64,000 nucleotides of DNA from an uncultured Chitinophagaceae bacterium (GTDB lineage Bacteria > Bacteroidota > Bacteroidia > Chitinophagales > Chitinophagaceae): contig CALCII010000009.1 in assembly GCA_937907395.1 (NCBI GenBank), positions 100,189 to 164,188 of the forward strand, written 5' to 3'. A program made the translations under genes and the position numbers. Positions within the stretch are counted from its first letter, which is position 1. The number at the start of each line of letters is the position of its first letter. The notes under the pieces were generated by a model. The model was given only the letters and a program-made list of their open reading frames with translations. It had not been told where the DNA came from and searched no databases. Of the stretch, positions 1 through 8,502 are shown piece after piece.

Positions 1-143
1 GTATGAATGACTGCAGTGCATGAGCCGTTGGTGATAACACCAAACGGCGGCGGGCAGTGTGCAATAATGGGCCACAGGATAAGTTTCAACTTTTGGAACA
101 CTAAAAAGGGTAGGAATAAAAAACGCCGCCCCTGTTGTGTATT
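1..143. other. Window edge, no gene recognised
   Basis: No convincing coding sequence is seen here. A short open frame on the plus strand runs into the antisense of the AlkD-like gene and looks like a chance ORF. A stem-loop (about 25-47, arms CCGTT/AACGG around GGTG-ATAA-CACC) is present but has no T-run after it on either strand, so it is not a clear terminator. On the minus strand, downstream of the AlkD-like gene, a G+C-rich stretch is followed by six T (around 115-130), which may act as a weak terminator. Confidence 0.3.
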
Positions 144-824
144 TTACCTACAGGATCCAATATGTTTTAACGCTTCCCGTTTACTGAGCGGTGCCAGTTT
201 ATTTTCTTTTACAAATTGATGCACCCAGGAAGGATCTGTTTTGGCATATTCACGTAAGGCCCAGCCAATTGCTTTTTGTACAAAGAATTCTTTGGAAGAG
301 GCAAGTTTGATGATGTAAGCAGAGAGCAATTTTGTATCTGTTTCTTTTTTGTACTTCAATTGAAACAGGATGCTGCTTCGCTGCAGCCAGATGTTGTTAC
401 CTGAATTCCATTGTTTACTTACCGGTTTGATTTGTTTTGGAAATCGTTTGAAATAGACTGCTGCCAGTTTGGAAATGGCATGATCCACACTGTCCCACCA
501 ACTTTTATTGGTAATCATGTATTCAATCAGTTCAATGACTTCTTCATTCCATTCCTTCTCATATTTCGCCAGTAACTCAACTGCGGTGTATTGCATTTCA
601 CGGAGCGGATGATGGTAGCATTGTTTTACGATTTGATCAACCTCTTTGAAGGGCGGTAGTTGTTCTTTAAATTTTTGTTTCAACAGTGATCGCCATACTT
701 CTGCTTTCAGTCCAAAGAAATCAAACTGGTTGAGCATATAAGCTTTTGCGCCTTCGGCTTTCACCGGATCGGCAGCCGCTTCATAAGCAGTTTGTATTTC
801 CTGCAGATAGGGATGTAGTTTCAT
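144..824 (-). CDS. DNA alkylation repair protein, AlkD-like
   Basis: Predicted 226-residue, all-helical HEAT-like repeat protein of the AlkD family, which removes positively charged alkylated bases (3-methyladenine, 7-methylguanine) from DNA as a monofunctional glycosylase. Family features seen: the segment around NKSWWDSVDHAI (the Trp-Trp/Asp region of AlkD proteins), KAIGWALREYAK and a C-terminal LSKREALKHI. The length matches the family. The ATG at 824 is chosen; a TTG four codons upstream is the only other start. It lies 23 bp after the gamma-glutamyltransferase stop on the same strand, so the two are probably cotranscribed. There is no sign of adaptive-response regulation. Cytoplasmic. 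The substrate range is inferred from the family. Confidence 0.88.
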   Translation of the reverse strand: MKLHPYLQEIQTAYEAAADPVKAEGAKAYMLNQFDFFGLKAEVWRSLLKQKFKEQLPPFKEVDQIVKQCYHHPLREMQYTAVELLAKYEKEWNEEVIELIEYMITNKSWWDSVDHAISKLAAVYFKRFPKQIKPVSKQWNSGNNIWLQRSSILFQLKYKKETDTKLLSAYIIKLASSKEFFVQKAIGWALREYAKTDPSWVHQFVKENKLAPLSKREALKHIGSCR

Positions 825-847
825 TTGTGTGTTCAATCAGTCATTGC

Positions 848-2749
848 TTACCATCCTATTCCATAATCTTCTCCGTGATTGCTGCTGCCACCCCAGAAGG
901 ATCCATGTTTCCAGTCGAAATAAATGGCATTGATAGGGCCGCTGGTGCGACTGTCGAAACTGAGAATATAGCCCATGGATCTTAATTCTTTCCGCACCCA
1001 ATCCGGGGTGTCTTCGTGGAGAAGTAATTGACCGGCTCTTGGTTTTCGGTCATCTGTTTTATTGCCGCCCAATGAAAGCCACAACTGGTTGGTATTGATG
1101 TTGGGCGCTTCGCAGGCTTCCTGAACATTCATGCCAAACTCCACCACATTTAAAAAGAATTGCAACAGGTTCTGATCCTGTGTATCACCTCCCTGTACGG
1201 CAAAAGAAAGAAAAGGTTTTCCATCTTTCAATGCAAGAGTGGGCGTGAGGGTTACCCGGGGGCGTTTGCCGGGTTCAATTACATTAAAGGGATTGAGTGA
1301 AGGATCTAATACAAAACTTTGTGCCCGCTGGCTCATGCCAATACCTGTATTGCCGGCAATGCAGGCGGGAATCCATCCGCCACTGGGCGTAATCGAAACA
1401 ACCCAGCCTTCTGCATCGGCTGCTTCCACAGAAGTGGTGCCCATCCACAAGCGTTCCATGTATTCGGGTTCGTTGAGGGCCACACCATTGGTTCGTTGAT
1501 CATGGGCCGGTGCAAAGCCGGGCTTATTGCTGTTGGTGCTGTCGAATGTAAAACCTCTCTTCTTCAGTATATCGAAATAAGGATTTGTTTTTCCTTCAAA
1601 CGGATAGGGGTCACCGGGGCCGATTGTTGGATCATTACGTTCCCATTTGATTTGTTGCGCCCTGTATTTTGCATAGGCTTTGCTCAGTAGTCCCTGCATG
1701 GGTTCAGAAGGAGGGAAAGCCGGATCACCGTAATAAAAATCCCTGTCGGCAAACGTCATATTCATCGTTTGATACAATGTGTGGATGTAACGGGCGCTGT
1801 TGAATCCCATATTCTTCAGGTCAAAATTCTCCAGTATGTTGAGCGATTGCAGGAGCATGGGACCTTGTGTCCATTGCTGCAGTTTGTAGACTTCAATTCC
1901 TTTGTAGTTCACATGCATGGGTTCTTCTTCCACCGGTTTCCAGTTGGCGAGATCATTCATGGTGATGAGTCCCCCCTGTTCCTGGCAACCTCTTACAAAT
2001 TCCTGTGCAACATCTCCTTTGTAAAATCGATCGTAGGCGGCCATAATTGCCTCTTTACGGCTCTTTCCTTTTTTGAGGGCCTGTTGCTCAGCTTCCACCA
2101 ATTTGGTCAGCGTTTGCAGTAAATCTGTCTGTACGAAGATTTCACCGGCTTCCGGCGCTTCTCTTTTTTCTCCGGCATGAGGGAGAAATACTTTTTTACT
2201 ATACGGCCATTCTTTAATGCGTTGTTTCTGGCGTTCAATACTGTTGGCGGTTTGTGCTTCAATTGGGTAACCGGCAGCTAACTGCATGGCAGGACCCAGT
2301 ACATCTTTCAGGCTTAAACGTCCGTAATTGGCAAGCATGAGGCACAACCCTCCGAAAGTTCCCGGAGTTACAGCTGCCAGCGGACCGTATTCAGGTGGAA
2401 ATTGGTACCCTTTGCTTTTATAGAATTCTGCAGTAGCTCCTGTAGGGGCCACACCCAATGCATTGATGCCAATTACTTTTCCTGTTTTTGGGTTGTAAAT
2501 CAGGGCTTGCGTTTCGCCACCCCAGCTTAACACATCCCACATGGTACAGGTGGCGGCCAACATGGCGCAGGCAGCATCCACAGCATTTCCGTTTTTCTGA
2601 AACATCATGGACCCGGCGGTAGCGGCCAGTGGTTTACCGGTGATAGCCATCCAGTTTTTTCCATGTAATACCGGTTTCTGTGTTTGCTGCGCCACGACAG
2701 CACTATGGCAGATGATAGATACCAGAAGAAGGGGCAGAATTTTTCTCAT
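848..2749 (-). CDS. Gamma-glutamyltransferase family protein (secreted)
   Basis: About 633 residues. Gamma-glutamyltranspeptidases are Ntn hydrolases that cleave themselves at a Thr, which becomes the catalytic nucleophile, and then act on glutathione and other gamma-glutamyl compounds. Seen here: an N-terminal signal peptide (MRKILPLLLVSII...VVAQQ), the N-domain motif GNAVDAACAM, a GTTSVEAAD segment where family members have the catalytic Thr (usually TTHxSV), and downstream PGKRPRVTLTPTL and GGDTQDQ motifs. The His of the usual TTH is absent, as in other diverged GGT-like proteins, so the substrate may differ. The frame opens further upstream (to 2950), but the start at 2749 is preferred because it puts the signal peptide at the N-terminus. 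Probably heads a two-gene unit with the AlkD-like gene. Confidence 0.88.
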   Translation of the reverse strand: MRKILPLLLVSIICHSAVVAQQTQKPVLHGKNWMAITGKPLAATAGSMMFQKNGNAVDAACAMLAATCTMWDVLSWGGETQALIYNPKTGKVIGINALGVAPTGATAEFYKSKGYQFPPEYGPLAAVTPGTFGGLCLMLANYGRLSLKDVLGPAMQLAAGYPIEAQTANSIERQKQRIKEWPYSKKVFLPHAGEKREAPEAGEIFVQTDLLQTLTKLVEAEQQALKKGKSRKEAIMAAYDRFYKGDVAQEFVRGCQEQGGLITMNDLANWKPVEEEPMHVNYKGIEVYKLQQWTQGPMLLQSLNILENFDLKNMGFNSARYIHTLYQTMNMTFADRDFYYGDPAFPPSEPMQGLLSKAYAKYRAQQIKWERNDPTIGPGDPYPFEGKTNPYFDILKKRGFTFDSTNSNKPGFAPAHDQRTNGVALNEPEYMERLWMGTTSVEAADAEGWVVSITPSGGWIPACIAGNTGIGMSQRAQSFVLDPSLNPFNVIEPGKRPRVTLTPTLALKDGKPFLSFAVQGGDTQDQNLLQFFLNVVEFGMNVQEACEAPNINTNQLWLSLGGNKTDDRKPRAGQLLLHEDTPDWVRKELRSMGYILSFDSRTSGPINAIYFDWKHGSFWGGSSNHGEDYGIGW

Positions 2750-3039
2750 GTGTTTCTTGAATTTGCGAACTAAAGTTAGGAAGCTTCTATATTCAGAAGC
2801 TTTAAAGAAAGGCAGTTTCATTGAAATGGGAAGAAGGGTAAAAAAGTCATATAAAAAGAATCCGGAATTATTTTCCGAAAACGTTTGCATAATCCGAAAT
2901 TTATCTAATTTAGAGGTGCAATCCATTGCTCCTATTCTAAAGCTTGCCAAGTATCCTCTGCGAATTTCCTTTACAGGACAACCTTTTCATCACACTTCCA
3001 TTTCCGAAGGAACCGCACTCATTTTTTAAACTATTGATT

Positions 3040-4689
3040 ATGCGAAAAATTTTAATCGTATTGCTTGCTTTTGCCGGTAACATCACTTTTTATCAGTCTG
3101 CCCAGGCTCAGTTATGCGGAGGAAAATTAGGTCCGAACCTCTTAGGCGCAAAAGGAACGTTCAGCGCTCCTTTTATTACCGTGAATGACCGTACAGGAAC
3201 AGACGCCTGTTTAGATGCCGGAACGAATACCTATAATCCAATTGGAAATGTTGGTAATGCATTGGTTGGTTGTGGGGCAGCAGGTACATTTGCTCCCTGC
3301 TCTGGTTATACCTATGTGGCATCAAACGGAGGAATGCAGGCAGAAGGCACATATTCGATTCTGAAAACAATTGGTGATGCCAATGGCGGTAACTGTATCT
3401 GGCCCGATTGGCAGGCAAGAGATCATACAGGTGATGGTGGATATTTTCTGGCAGTGAACGGCGCTCCAACTACAAGTGTTAGCCCTATTTTTTACCAGAT
3501 TAAAAACATTCCGGTTTGTCCCAACACAACCTATGAATTTTCTGCATGGGTGATTAATATTTTGCCTTCAGCCAAACCACACGATGCAAATTCTGAACCT
3601 AATATTGCATTCTACGTAGATGGTGTGAAGATCGCAGAATCCGGTGTGATTGCTTATCAGTCAACTCCCACCTGGATAAAAGTAGGAGGCACCTTTAATT
3701 CCGGTTCCAGTACAGTGGTGACACTTTCTGTTCAGAACAATACTGCTGCGAGAGTAGGTAATGATCTGGGGCTTGATGACATTTATATTGGTGTTTGTGA
3801 TACAAAAGTGTCATTTAACTCAGGTACAAGTGCCTGCGTAAACAGGTCTTATGCAATCAATGGTACAGTGGATGATAATACCGGTGCTTATTCCTGGTAT
3901 AAATGGCAGGAAAGTACAGATGGCGGTACTGTATATAACGATATTACAAGTGCTGCTCAGGGAACATTCAGCGGATCTACCATGAATGTTTCCTATGTGA
4001 TTCCTAACGTAACTAACTCCATGAATGGAAATCTTTACCGCCTCGTGGTTGCTAACTCAGCAGCCAACCTCAACTCAGTAGCTTGTTTATACAACAATAC
4101 CTGGCTGCTGGTTGTAAGCAATAGTTGCGGACCATTGCCTGTTAAGCTGGGTTCTTTTGAAGGCAATCTGTTCCGAAATGTGGCGCAGTTATCCTGGTAT
4201 ACCGAAACCGAAATCGATAATGATTATTTCACCCTTTATCGTAGTTATAACGGAAAAGATTTTGAGGCTGTGGCACGTGTACAGGGAAAAGGTAATAGCA
4301 CTTCACGTTCTTATTATACATTCGTAGATAGCAAAATAAAGAATGGTGCTGCGAATGTGTTTTATAAGCTGGAGCAAACAGATTACAGCCGTAATACAGC
4401 TTATTCTCCTATAGTTCGTCTCAGTGAAATGCCAACCACCACTTTGGGAATCTTCCCCAATCCTGTTCAGCATTCGTTTAACATCAATATCCAGTCAACA
4501 GGTAACACAACCGGTGTTGTGAAACTGATCAATTCCGAAGGTAGAATTGTTTACCAGCAACGTGTAAGATTGAACAAGGGTGCTAATTCTGTATTAGTAA
4601 GCGATGTTCGATCCATTTCATCTGGTTTGTACATCGTGGAATTGGTAACCGGAGAAGAAACCTATCGTACAAAACTGATCAAGCGTTAA
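3040..4689 (+). CDS. T9SS type A sorting domain protein, Cys-containing ectodomain
   Basis: 549 residues, secreted. A Sec signal peptide (MRKILIVLLAFAGNI...AQAQ) is followed by an unrecognised N-terminal region with several cysteines and then a beta-rich, carbohydrate-binding-like domain (CPNTTYEFSAWV ... GLDDIYIG). After the PLPVKLGSFEG linker comes a Fn3-like pre-sorting domain and a C-terminal T9SS type A domain (LGIFPNPV ... SGLYIVEL ... TKLIKR) that would be removed during export by the type IX system. The start at 3040 is chosen because it gives the signal peptide; the frame is open to 2944. It is divergent from the glutamyltransferase and followed by a strong terminator, so it is likely a single-gene unit. 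Function of the ectodomain unknown. Confidence 0.85.
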   Translation: MRKILIVLLAFAGNITFYQSAQAQLCGGKLGPNLLGAKGTFSAPFITVNDRTGTDACLDAGTNTYNPIGNVGNALVGCGAAGTFAPCSGYTYVASNGGMQAEGTYSILKTIGDANGGNCIWPDWQARDHTGDGGYFLAVNGAPTTSVSPIFYQIKNIPVCPNTTYEFSAWVINILPSAKPHDANSEPNIAFYVDGVKIAESGVIAYQSTPTWIKVGGTFNSGSSTVVTLSVQNNTAARVGNDLGLDDIYIGVCDTKVSFNSGTSACVNRSYAINGTVDDNTGAYSWYKWQESTDGGTVYNDITSAAQGTFSGSTMNVSYVIPNVTNSMNGNLYRLVVANSAANLNSVACLYNNTWLLVVSNSCGPLPVKLGSFEGNLFRNVAQLSWYTETEIDNDYFTLYRSYNGKDFEAVARVQGKGNSTSRSYYTFVDSKIKNGAANVFYKLEQTDYSRNTAYSPIVRLSEMPTTTLGIFPNPVQHSFNINIQSTGNTTGVVKLINSEGRIVYQQRVRLNKGANSVLVSDVRSISSGLYIVELVTGEETYRTKLIKR

Positions 4690-4713
4690 TCGTGCCTTGT
4701 CAAAAAAATGTGG

Positions 4714-4740
4714 AACACCGGGCAAGCCCGGTGTTTTTTA
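4714..4740 (+). terminator. Rho-independent terminator
   Basis: Perfect inverted repeat AACACCGGGC / GCCCGGTGTT with a two-base gap, followed by TTTTTATT. It lies 24 bp after the stop of the T9SS cargo gene. Confidence 0.9.
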
Positions 4741-4776
4741 TTGTTGACAGCTTGGTTTTGAACTATTAAATAAAAA

Positions 4777-4801
4777 AAAGCCCGTCGTGAGACGGGCTTT
4801 T
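4777..4801. terminator. Bidirectional terminator-like hairpin
   Basis: AAAGCCCGTC-GTGA-GACGGGCTTT, flanked by A-run and T-run, so it can work in both directions. It is the second hairpin in a row behind the T9SS gene; since no gene reads toward it from the right, it may be a backup terminator. Confidence 0.8.
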
Positions 4802-5151
4802 ATGCGGCTTCAAATGTTTTTAGTTTCTTATAGTTCGTTTTCGTTTGGTACAGAAGCCTGCTTCATAGGGCCATGATTAAAAAGGGGCCATCGGATTTTT
4901 TTACTTTTTCTTCTTAGGTATTGGATTAAGTCAATCGCTTGACAACACAATGTTAATTCACTTTTTCATTACAATAAAAGATACGGGGTGAAAGAATTAA
5001 AAATTGATAGACAACATTGCAAGTCGCTAAGGGTTTGTTCTTAAAAAGAGATTCAGTCTCGTATAATCACTAGTAAGACTACGTACAAATATCATTTCAG
5101 GCTTATCCCAGCCAAATATTTGAATCAGGAGCACCTTACATTCGTATTTTA
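4802..5151. other. Intergenic stretch without recognised gene
   Basis: About 350 bp, A+T-rich, with stops in all frames and no ORF of note. No tRNA-like T-loop, no riboswitch core that I recognise. A small T-tract after GGGGCCATCGG (about 4885-4905) resembles a terminator but its stem (GGGCC...GGCC) is poor. A small RNA cannot be excluded. Confidence 0.4.
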
Positions 5152-6015
5152 ATGGTAAATATGATCCCTGCATCAGTAATAGAACTATTGCAAATAAGCC
5201 GGTTTGAACAAGTTTATGGAGGAGATGTCAACCAATGCTTCTCTGTGGAATCTGACGGCAACCACTGCTTTCTTAAGCTGAATAATGCCATACAGTTTCC
5301 CGGAATGTTTGAAAAAGAAGCAAACGGATTACAGAATCTGAGAAAATTTTTTCCGGGTAAAGTGCCGGATGTAATTAGCAATGGGGATAACGATGGCGTT
5401 CAGTATTTGTTGCTGGAATGGCTTGATACAGCTAAGCCCCAACCCGGCAGTTGGGAAAAAATGGGAGCAGCGTTGGCACAGATGCATCTGCAGCAACAAG
5501 ACAGGTTTGGATGGGAATGCAATAACTACATTGGTACCGTTGTACAACAGAACAAACAGACAGATGAGTGGTACATTTTTTACAGGGATAGCAGGATTCT
5601 TCCATTGGCCGATTTGCTGTATCAGGCCGGAAAATTTACCCTGAAAGAGCGAATGCTAACAGACAGGTTTTGCGAGCAGTTGCCCGGACTTTTCCCCAAT
5701 GAAAAAGCGGCATTTTTACATGGCGATTTGTGGAGTGGAAATGTGCTGTTTACAGGAGATGGTTCGGTGGCACTATTTGACCCTGCAGTGTATAAGGGGC
5801 ATCGGGAAATGGATATTGGTATGACTACTTTATTTGGTGGTTTTACTCCTTCATTTTATAGTTCATACAATGAAATTTACCCATTGGAAGAAGGGTGGAA
5901 AGAACGGATTGCTGTGGCACAGTTATACCCTTTATTGGTACATTCTTTATTGTTTGGTTCCACTTACAGTACCCGTTCGATTGAAATTATGAATCAATTT
6001 GCCGGTAGAAAATGA
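5152..6015 (+). CDS. Fructosamine kinase family protein
   Basis: 287 residues, cytoplasmic. Members phosphorylate ketosamines (fructose- or ribulose-lysine adducts on proteins), making them unstable and so repairing glycation damage. Visible kinase-like (APH fold) features: an N-terminal lobe with CFLKLNN (ATP-lysine), then YLLLEWL, LAQMH, the family-typical GWECNNYIG and WYIFYRDSRI, the catalytic loop LHGDLWSGN and the metal-binding FDPAVYKGHREMDIGM. All expected elements are present and the length is normal. Start is the first ATG; an ATG three codons on is the alternative. Monocistronic by context. The choice of sugar (fructosamine or ribulosamine) cannot be told from sequence. Confidence 0.9.
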   Translation: MVNMIPASVIELLQISRFEQVYGGDVNQCFSVESDGNHCFLKLNNAIQFPGMFEKEANGLQNLRKFFPGKVPDVISNGDNDGVQYLLLEWLDTAKPQPGSWEKMGAALAQMHLQQQDRFGWECNNYIGTVVQQNKQTDEWYIFYRDSRILPLADLLYQAGKFTLKERMLTDRFCEQLPGLFPNEKAAFLHGDLWSGNVLFTGDGSVALFDPAVYKGHREMDIGMTTLFGGFTPSFYSSYNEIYPLEEGWKERIAVAQLYPLLVHSLLFGSTYSTRSIEIMNQFAGRK

Positions 6016-6173
6016 GGTGCGGTTTCTTTGAAAAACAGGTATTCTGAATAGTTTTCCACACCCGTTTTACCAATGAAAAATGTGAAAATTTTATTGGTAC
6101 TTTGCTAAAATAAATACTCTATATTTATACCATCAAATTTTAAAACCCATTTACATTCTAAATTCAAACAAAA

Positions 6174-6608
6174 ATGGCAACAAAAAAAGCAAAGAAAGCC
6201 GCTCCTAAAAAAGCCGCAAAGAAACCCGCTCCTAAAAAAGCTGTGAAAAAAGCTGCTCCTAAAAAAGCTGCAAAGAAAGTCGCTCCTAAAAAAGCTGCAA
6301 AGAAAGCTGCTCCTAAAAAAGCTGCTCCTAAAAAAGTTGCGAAAGCAAAAGTAAAACGTAAGCCAAATGCTGCGTTCATGAAAGCGCTCACTCCAAGTGC
6401 TGATCTCTCTGCTGTAATTGGTAACAAACCTGTTCCACGTACAGAAGCTGTTAAAAAAATCTGGGCTTACATCAAAGCAAACAAACTGCAGGATGCTAAA
6501 AACAGACGTAATATCAACGCTGATGCAAAACTGAAACCCATCTTCGGTGGTAAAGATCAGGTATCAATGTTTGATCTCGCAAAACAACTTTCAAAGCATC
6601 TGAAGTAA
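6174..6608 (+). CDS. Lys/Ala-rich SWIB domain protein (histone H1-like tail)
   Basis: 144 residues in two parts. Residues 1-65 are a low-complexity, very basic tail built of APKKAAKKx units, like histone H1 or bacterial Hc1/AlgP tails. Residues about 66-144 form a SWIB/MDM2-type domain (TPSADLSAVIG, VPRTEAVKKIWAYIKANKLQD, FDLAKQLSKHL). Such proteins occur in Bacteroidota and Chlamydiae and are thought to be DNA-binding, chromatin-like factors; the role here is inferred. The DNA encoding the tail is a near-perfect 27-bp tandem repeat. The gene stands alone, between a non-coding upstream region and a terminator shared with the convergent PHP gene. A possible -7 element (TACTTTG, one base short of consensus) lies about 75 bp upstream of the start. 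Confidence 0.92.
   Translation: MATKKAKKAAPKKAAKKPAPKKAVKKAAPKKAAKKVAPKKAAKKAAPKKAAPKKVAKAKVKRKPNAAFMKALTPSADLSAVIGNKPVPRTEAVKKIWAYIKANKLQDAKNRRNINADAKLKPIFGGKDQVSMFDLAKQLSKHLK
6201..6338 (+). repeat. 27-bp in-frame tandem repeats in the SWIB protein tail
   Basis: Four consecutive 27-bp units starting at 6201, 6228, 6255 and 6282, each beginning GCTCCTAAAAAAGC, then two 15-bp short units (6309, 6324). Each unit encodes APKKAxKKx. Differences between units are mostly single bases, so unit gain or loss by slippage is likely between strains. Confidence 0.9.
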
Positions 6609-6627
6609 GATTTACTTCACGAAATAG

Positions 6628-6656
6628 AAAGGGCATCATTGATGCCCTTTTTTATT
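6628..6656. terminator. Terminator between convergent genes
   Basis: AAAGGGCATC-ATT-GATGCCCTTT followed by TTT. It ends the SWIB gene and overlaps the last codon of the convergent PHP gene; it can work in both directions, better on the plus strand. Confidence 0.85.
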
Positions 6657-8352
6657 GCTTCACAAATTTTGTTTCCAGTAACCGTTCATTGGGTTGGCGT
6701 ATTACCAGGTAGTAAAGACCGGCAGCAAGTGTATGAGTGTCAATAGTGAGATATTGAGTGCCTTCAGTCAATCTGATTTTTTGTTTTAATACCTGTAAGC
6801 CATTCTGAGAATAAACAATACAATCTGCTTCTCCCGTAACAGCAGCACTGAATGTTATTGAAATTTTTTCTTTGGCAGGAACCGGGAACAGCCGAATGAG
6901 TTTTATCATTGGCTTACGGATCATGACGGCCAGTATAGAAGAGTATTTGTTGTTGCCTGCTAAGTCAGTTTCACGTATACGATAGAATTGTGTGCCATTC
7001 ACCGTATTACTATCAGTATAATTATAATTCAGTTTTTTCGTTTGGTCATTACCGTTATATTCGGCTGTGCCAATTGAAAAAAAGTTTGAACCGCCAAATG
7101 ATTTTTCTATGGTGAATAACGTGCTGTTGTTTACAAGCGTTTCCCATTTTAATTCTGCTTTCCCATTTCTTTCCTTTGCTTCAAATAAAAAACCATCTGC
7201 GGGTAAGACATAATTTTCCCTGGAAATCCAAACCGGGGCGCTTAAAATTACATTTCCATCTGTTTGTACAATACGTGCATAATAATAAAACTGATTTCCC
7301 ACTGCGGTTGTATGTGTATAACTGAGCGTACTGGAAGAAGTGTTGGAAGAAAGCACAGTAGCATTGGTTCCGCTGCCGGGAACTCCACAAAGAATCTGGA
7401 TCGAAGAAACATTATCCCCCGCATCCGGATCTGAAACACTTACACTGATCGTAGAATTGTCGTAAGTGTTAACTATGCTTCCCATGTAGTGGCCGCTTAC
7501 TGTAAATGTTAGTTGTGCATTCCAGTCGTCACTGGCATAGAAACGACGATTCCGTAACGCACTCAGTAAATTGGCTTTTGTTAATGAGTTTGCCAGTACA
7601 ACTGTTCTTCCTTTATGCGTTCTTCCAAAAGTTGTATTATGGTTATCTGCATCCAGCAAAGGTGCCGCATGGTATCCTCTGGATAAAAGTTGTTTATAGT
7701 AAGATTCGTAGGAGGTAGGAGCACCGTCTGTATAATCTGTAGTTGTGGAAAAAGCCGAACCGCTTCTGAAGGCGCAGCCGCTGATGGCCTGGTTTCCCGT
7801 ACTGCTGTAAGTAGTGAGCAGATTAGAATAGTCTGTGTTATTGGGATGTGCTAATGTGCAAAAAGCACCGGTTCTTGCATTTACAATATTCCAGAGGCTG
7901 CTGTAATCATTCTTAGCACAGTAAATATCATAGTCATTGGTAATTCCATCGGCTTGTTTATCCCATCCCACCAAACTATCTATTCCATAAACCAAAACAT
8001 GTCCGCCTCCGCTAATCACCCCCCATTCCATTCCATAGAGGCTTACAAATATTCCATCTGAATTTGCTGCAGAAGCTTCGGTTACGCCGCTATGATAAAA
8101 AGAAGGAGCAGTCATTCCTGCCTGGTAATGGTTGTGTTCAGAAATGCCAAGAAAGTCCATATGATAACTCAGCTTCGCATAAGCATAATCCTGCGCCGGA
8201 GTGCTGGCTCCACTCGTGGCTGCATCCTGGTTCCCATCTGAGTAAGAAGAATGGGCATGCAGGTTGCCGAAATAATAGTTGTAGGGCTGAGCTTTCAAAA
8301 ATGAAAACGGCATTACAAGCAGAAGCAGGTATGATAAGGTTTTACTGAACAT
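6652..8352 (-). CDS. Secreted PHP-domain (CehA/McbA-like) metallohydrolase with T9SS sorting domain
   Basis: 566 residues. After the signal peptide (MFSKTLSYLLLLVMPFSFLKAQ) comes a PHP-type phosphoesterase domain of the CehA/McbA kind: NLHAHSSYSDG (metal ligands), FLGISEHNH, MEWG, LAHPNN and LDADNHN. A short Ig-like domain follows (about 270-370), then an Fn3-like segment and a C-terminal T9SS type A domain (IRLFPVPAKEKISI ... AGLYYLVIRQ). Known family members hydrolyse carbaryl, and many act on phosphoester bonds; the substrate here is unknown. It would be exported by the type IX system and act on the surface or outside. It is convergent with the SWIB gene and has its own promoter region upstream of 8352. 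Confidence 0.85.
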   Translation of the reverse strand: MFSKTLSYLLLLVMPFSFLKAQPYNYYFGNLHAHSSYSDGNQDAATSGASTPAQDYAYAKLSYHMDFLGISEHNHYQAGMTAPSFYHSGVTEASAANSDGIFVSLYGMEWGVISGGGHVLVYGIDSLVGWDKQADGITNDYDIYCAKNDYSSLWNIVNARTGAFCTLAHPNNTDYSNLLTTYSSTGNQAISGCAFRSGSAFSTTTDYTDGAPTSYESYYKQLLSRGYHAAPLLDADNHNTTFGRTHKGRTVVLANSLTKANLLSALRNRRFYASDDWNAQLTFTVSGHYMGSIVNTYDNSTISVSVSDPDAGDNVSSIQILCGVPGSGTNATVLSSNTSSSTLSYTHTTAVGNQFYYYARIVQTDGNVILSAPVWISRENYVLPADGFLFEAKERNGKAELKWETLVNNSTLFTIEKSFGGSNFFSIGTAEYNGNDQTKKLNYNYTDSNTVNGTQFYRIRETDLAGNNKYSSILAVMIRKPMIKLIRLFPVPAKEKISITFSAAVTGEADCIVYSQNGLQVLKQKIRLTEGTQYLTIDTHTLAAGLYYLVIRQPNERLLETKFVKQ

Positions 8353-8502
8353 TTAAATGCTGATGGAATCTATAAAAATACGGAAACGCCAGTATTTACA
8401 GGCATTTCAGCAATTTTTGAATTAATCCCAATATTCATCAAATTTCATTCCGGAATCTTATCTTTAAGGTTTACACCTTTGGAAGATTTAAAACCTTATC
8501 AG

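Noticed and set aside
25..47. Hairpin at the window start as a terminator
   Set aside because: No T-run follows on either strand.
2750..2950. 67-codon N-terminal extension of the glutamyltransferase frame
   Set aside because: The signal peptide begins at 2749; upstream residues show no domain and lie in the shared intergenic region.
4802..5151. Search for a tRNA, tmRNA or riboswitch
   Set aside because: No T-loop, acceptor stem or known riboswitch core was recognised.
6164..6427. Antisense ORF rich in Phe/Ala opposite the SWIB gene
   Set aside because: It is the complement of the Lys-rich repeat; its composition follows from the repeat.
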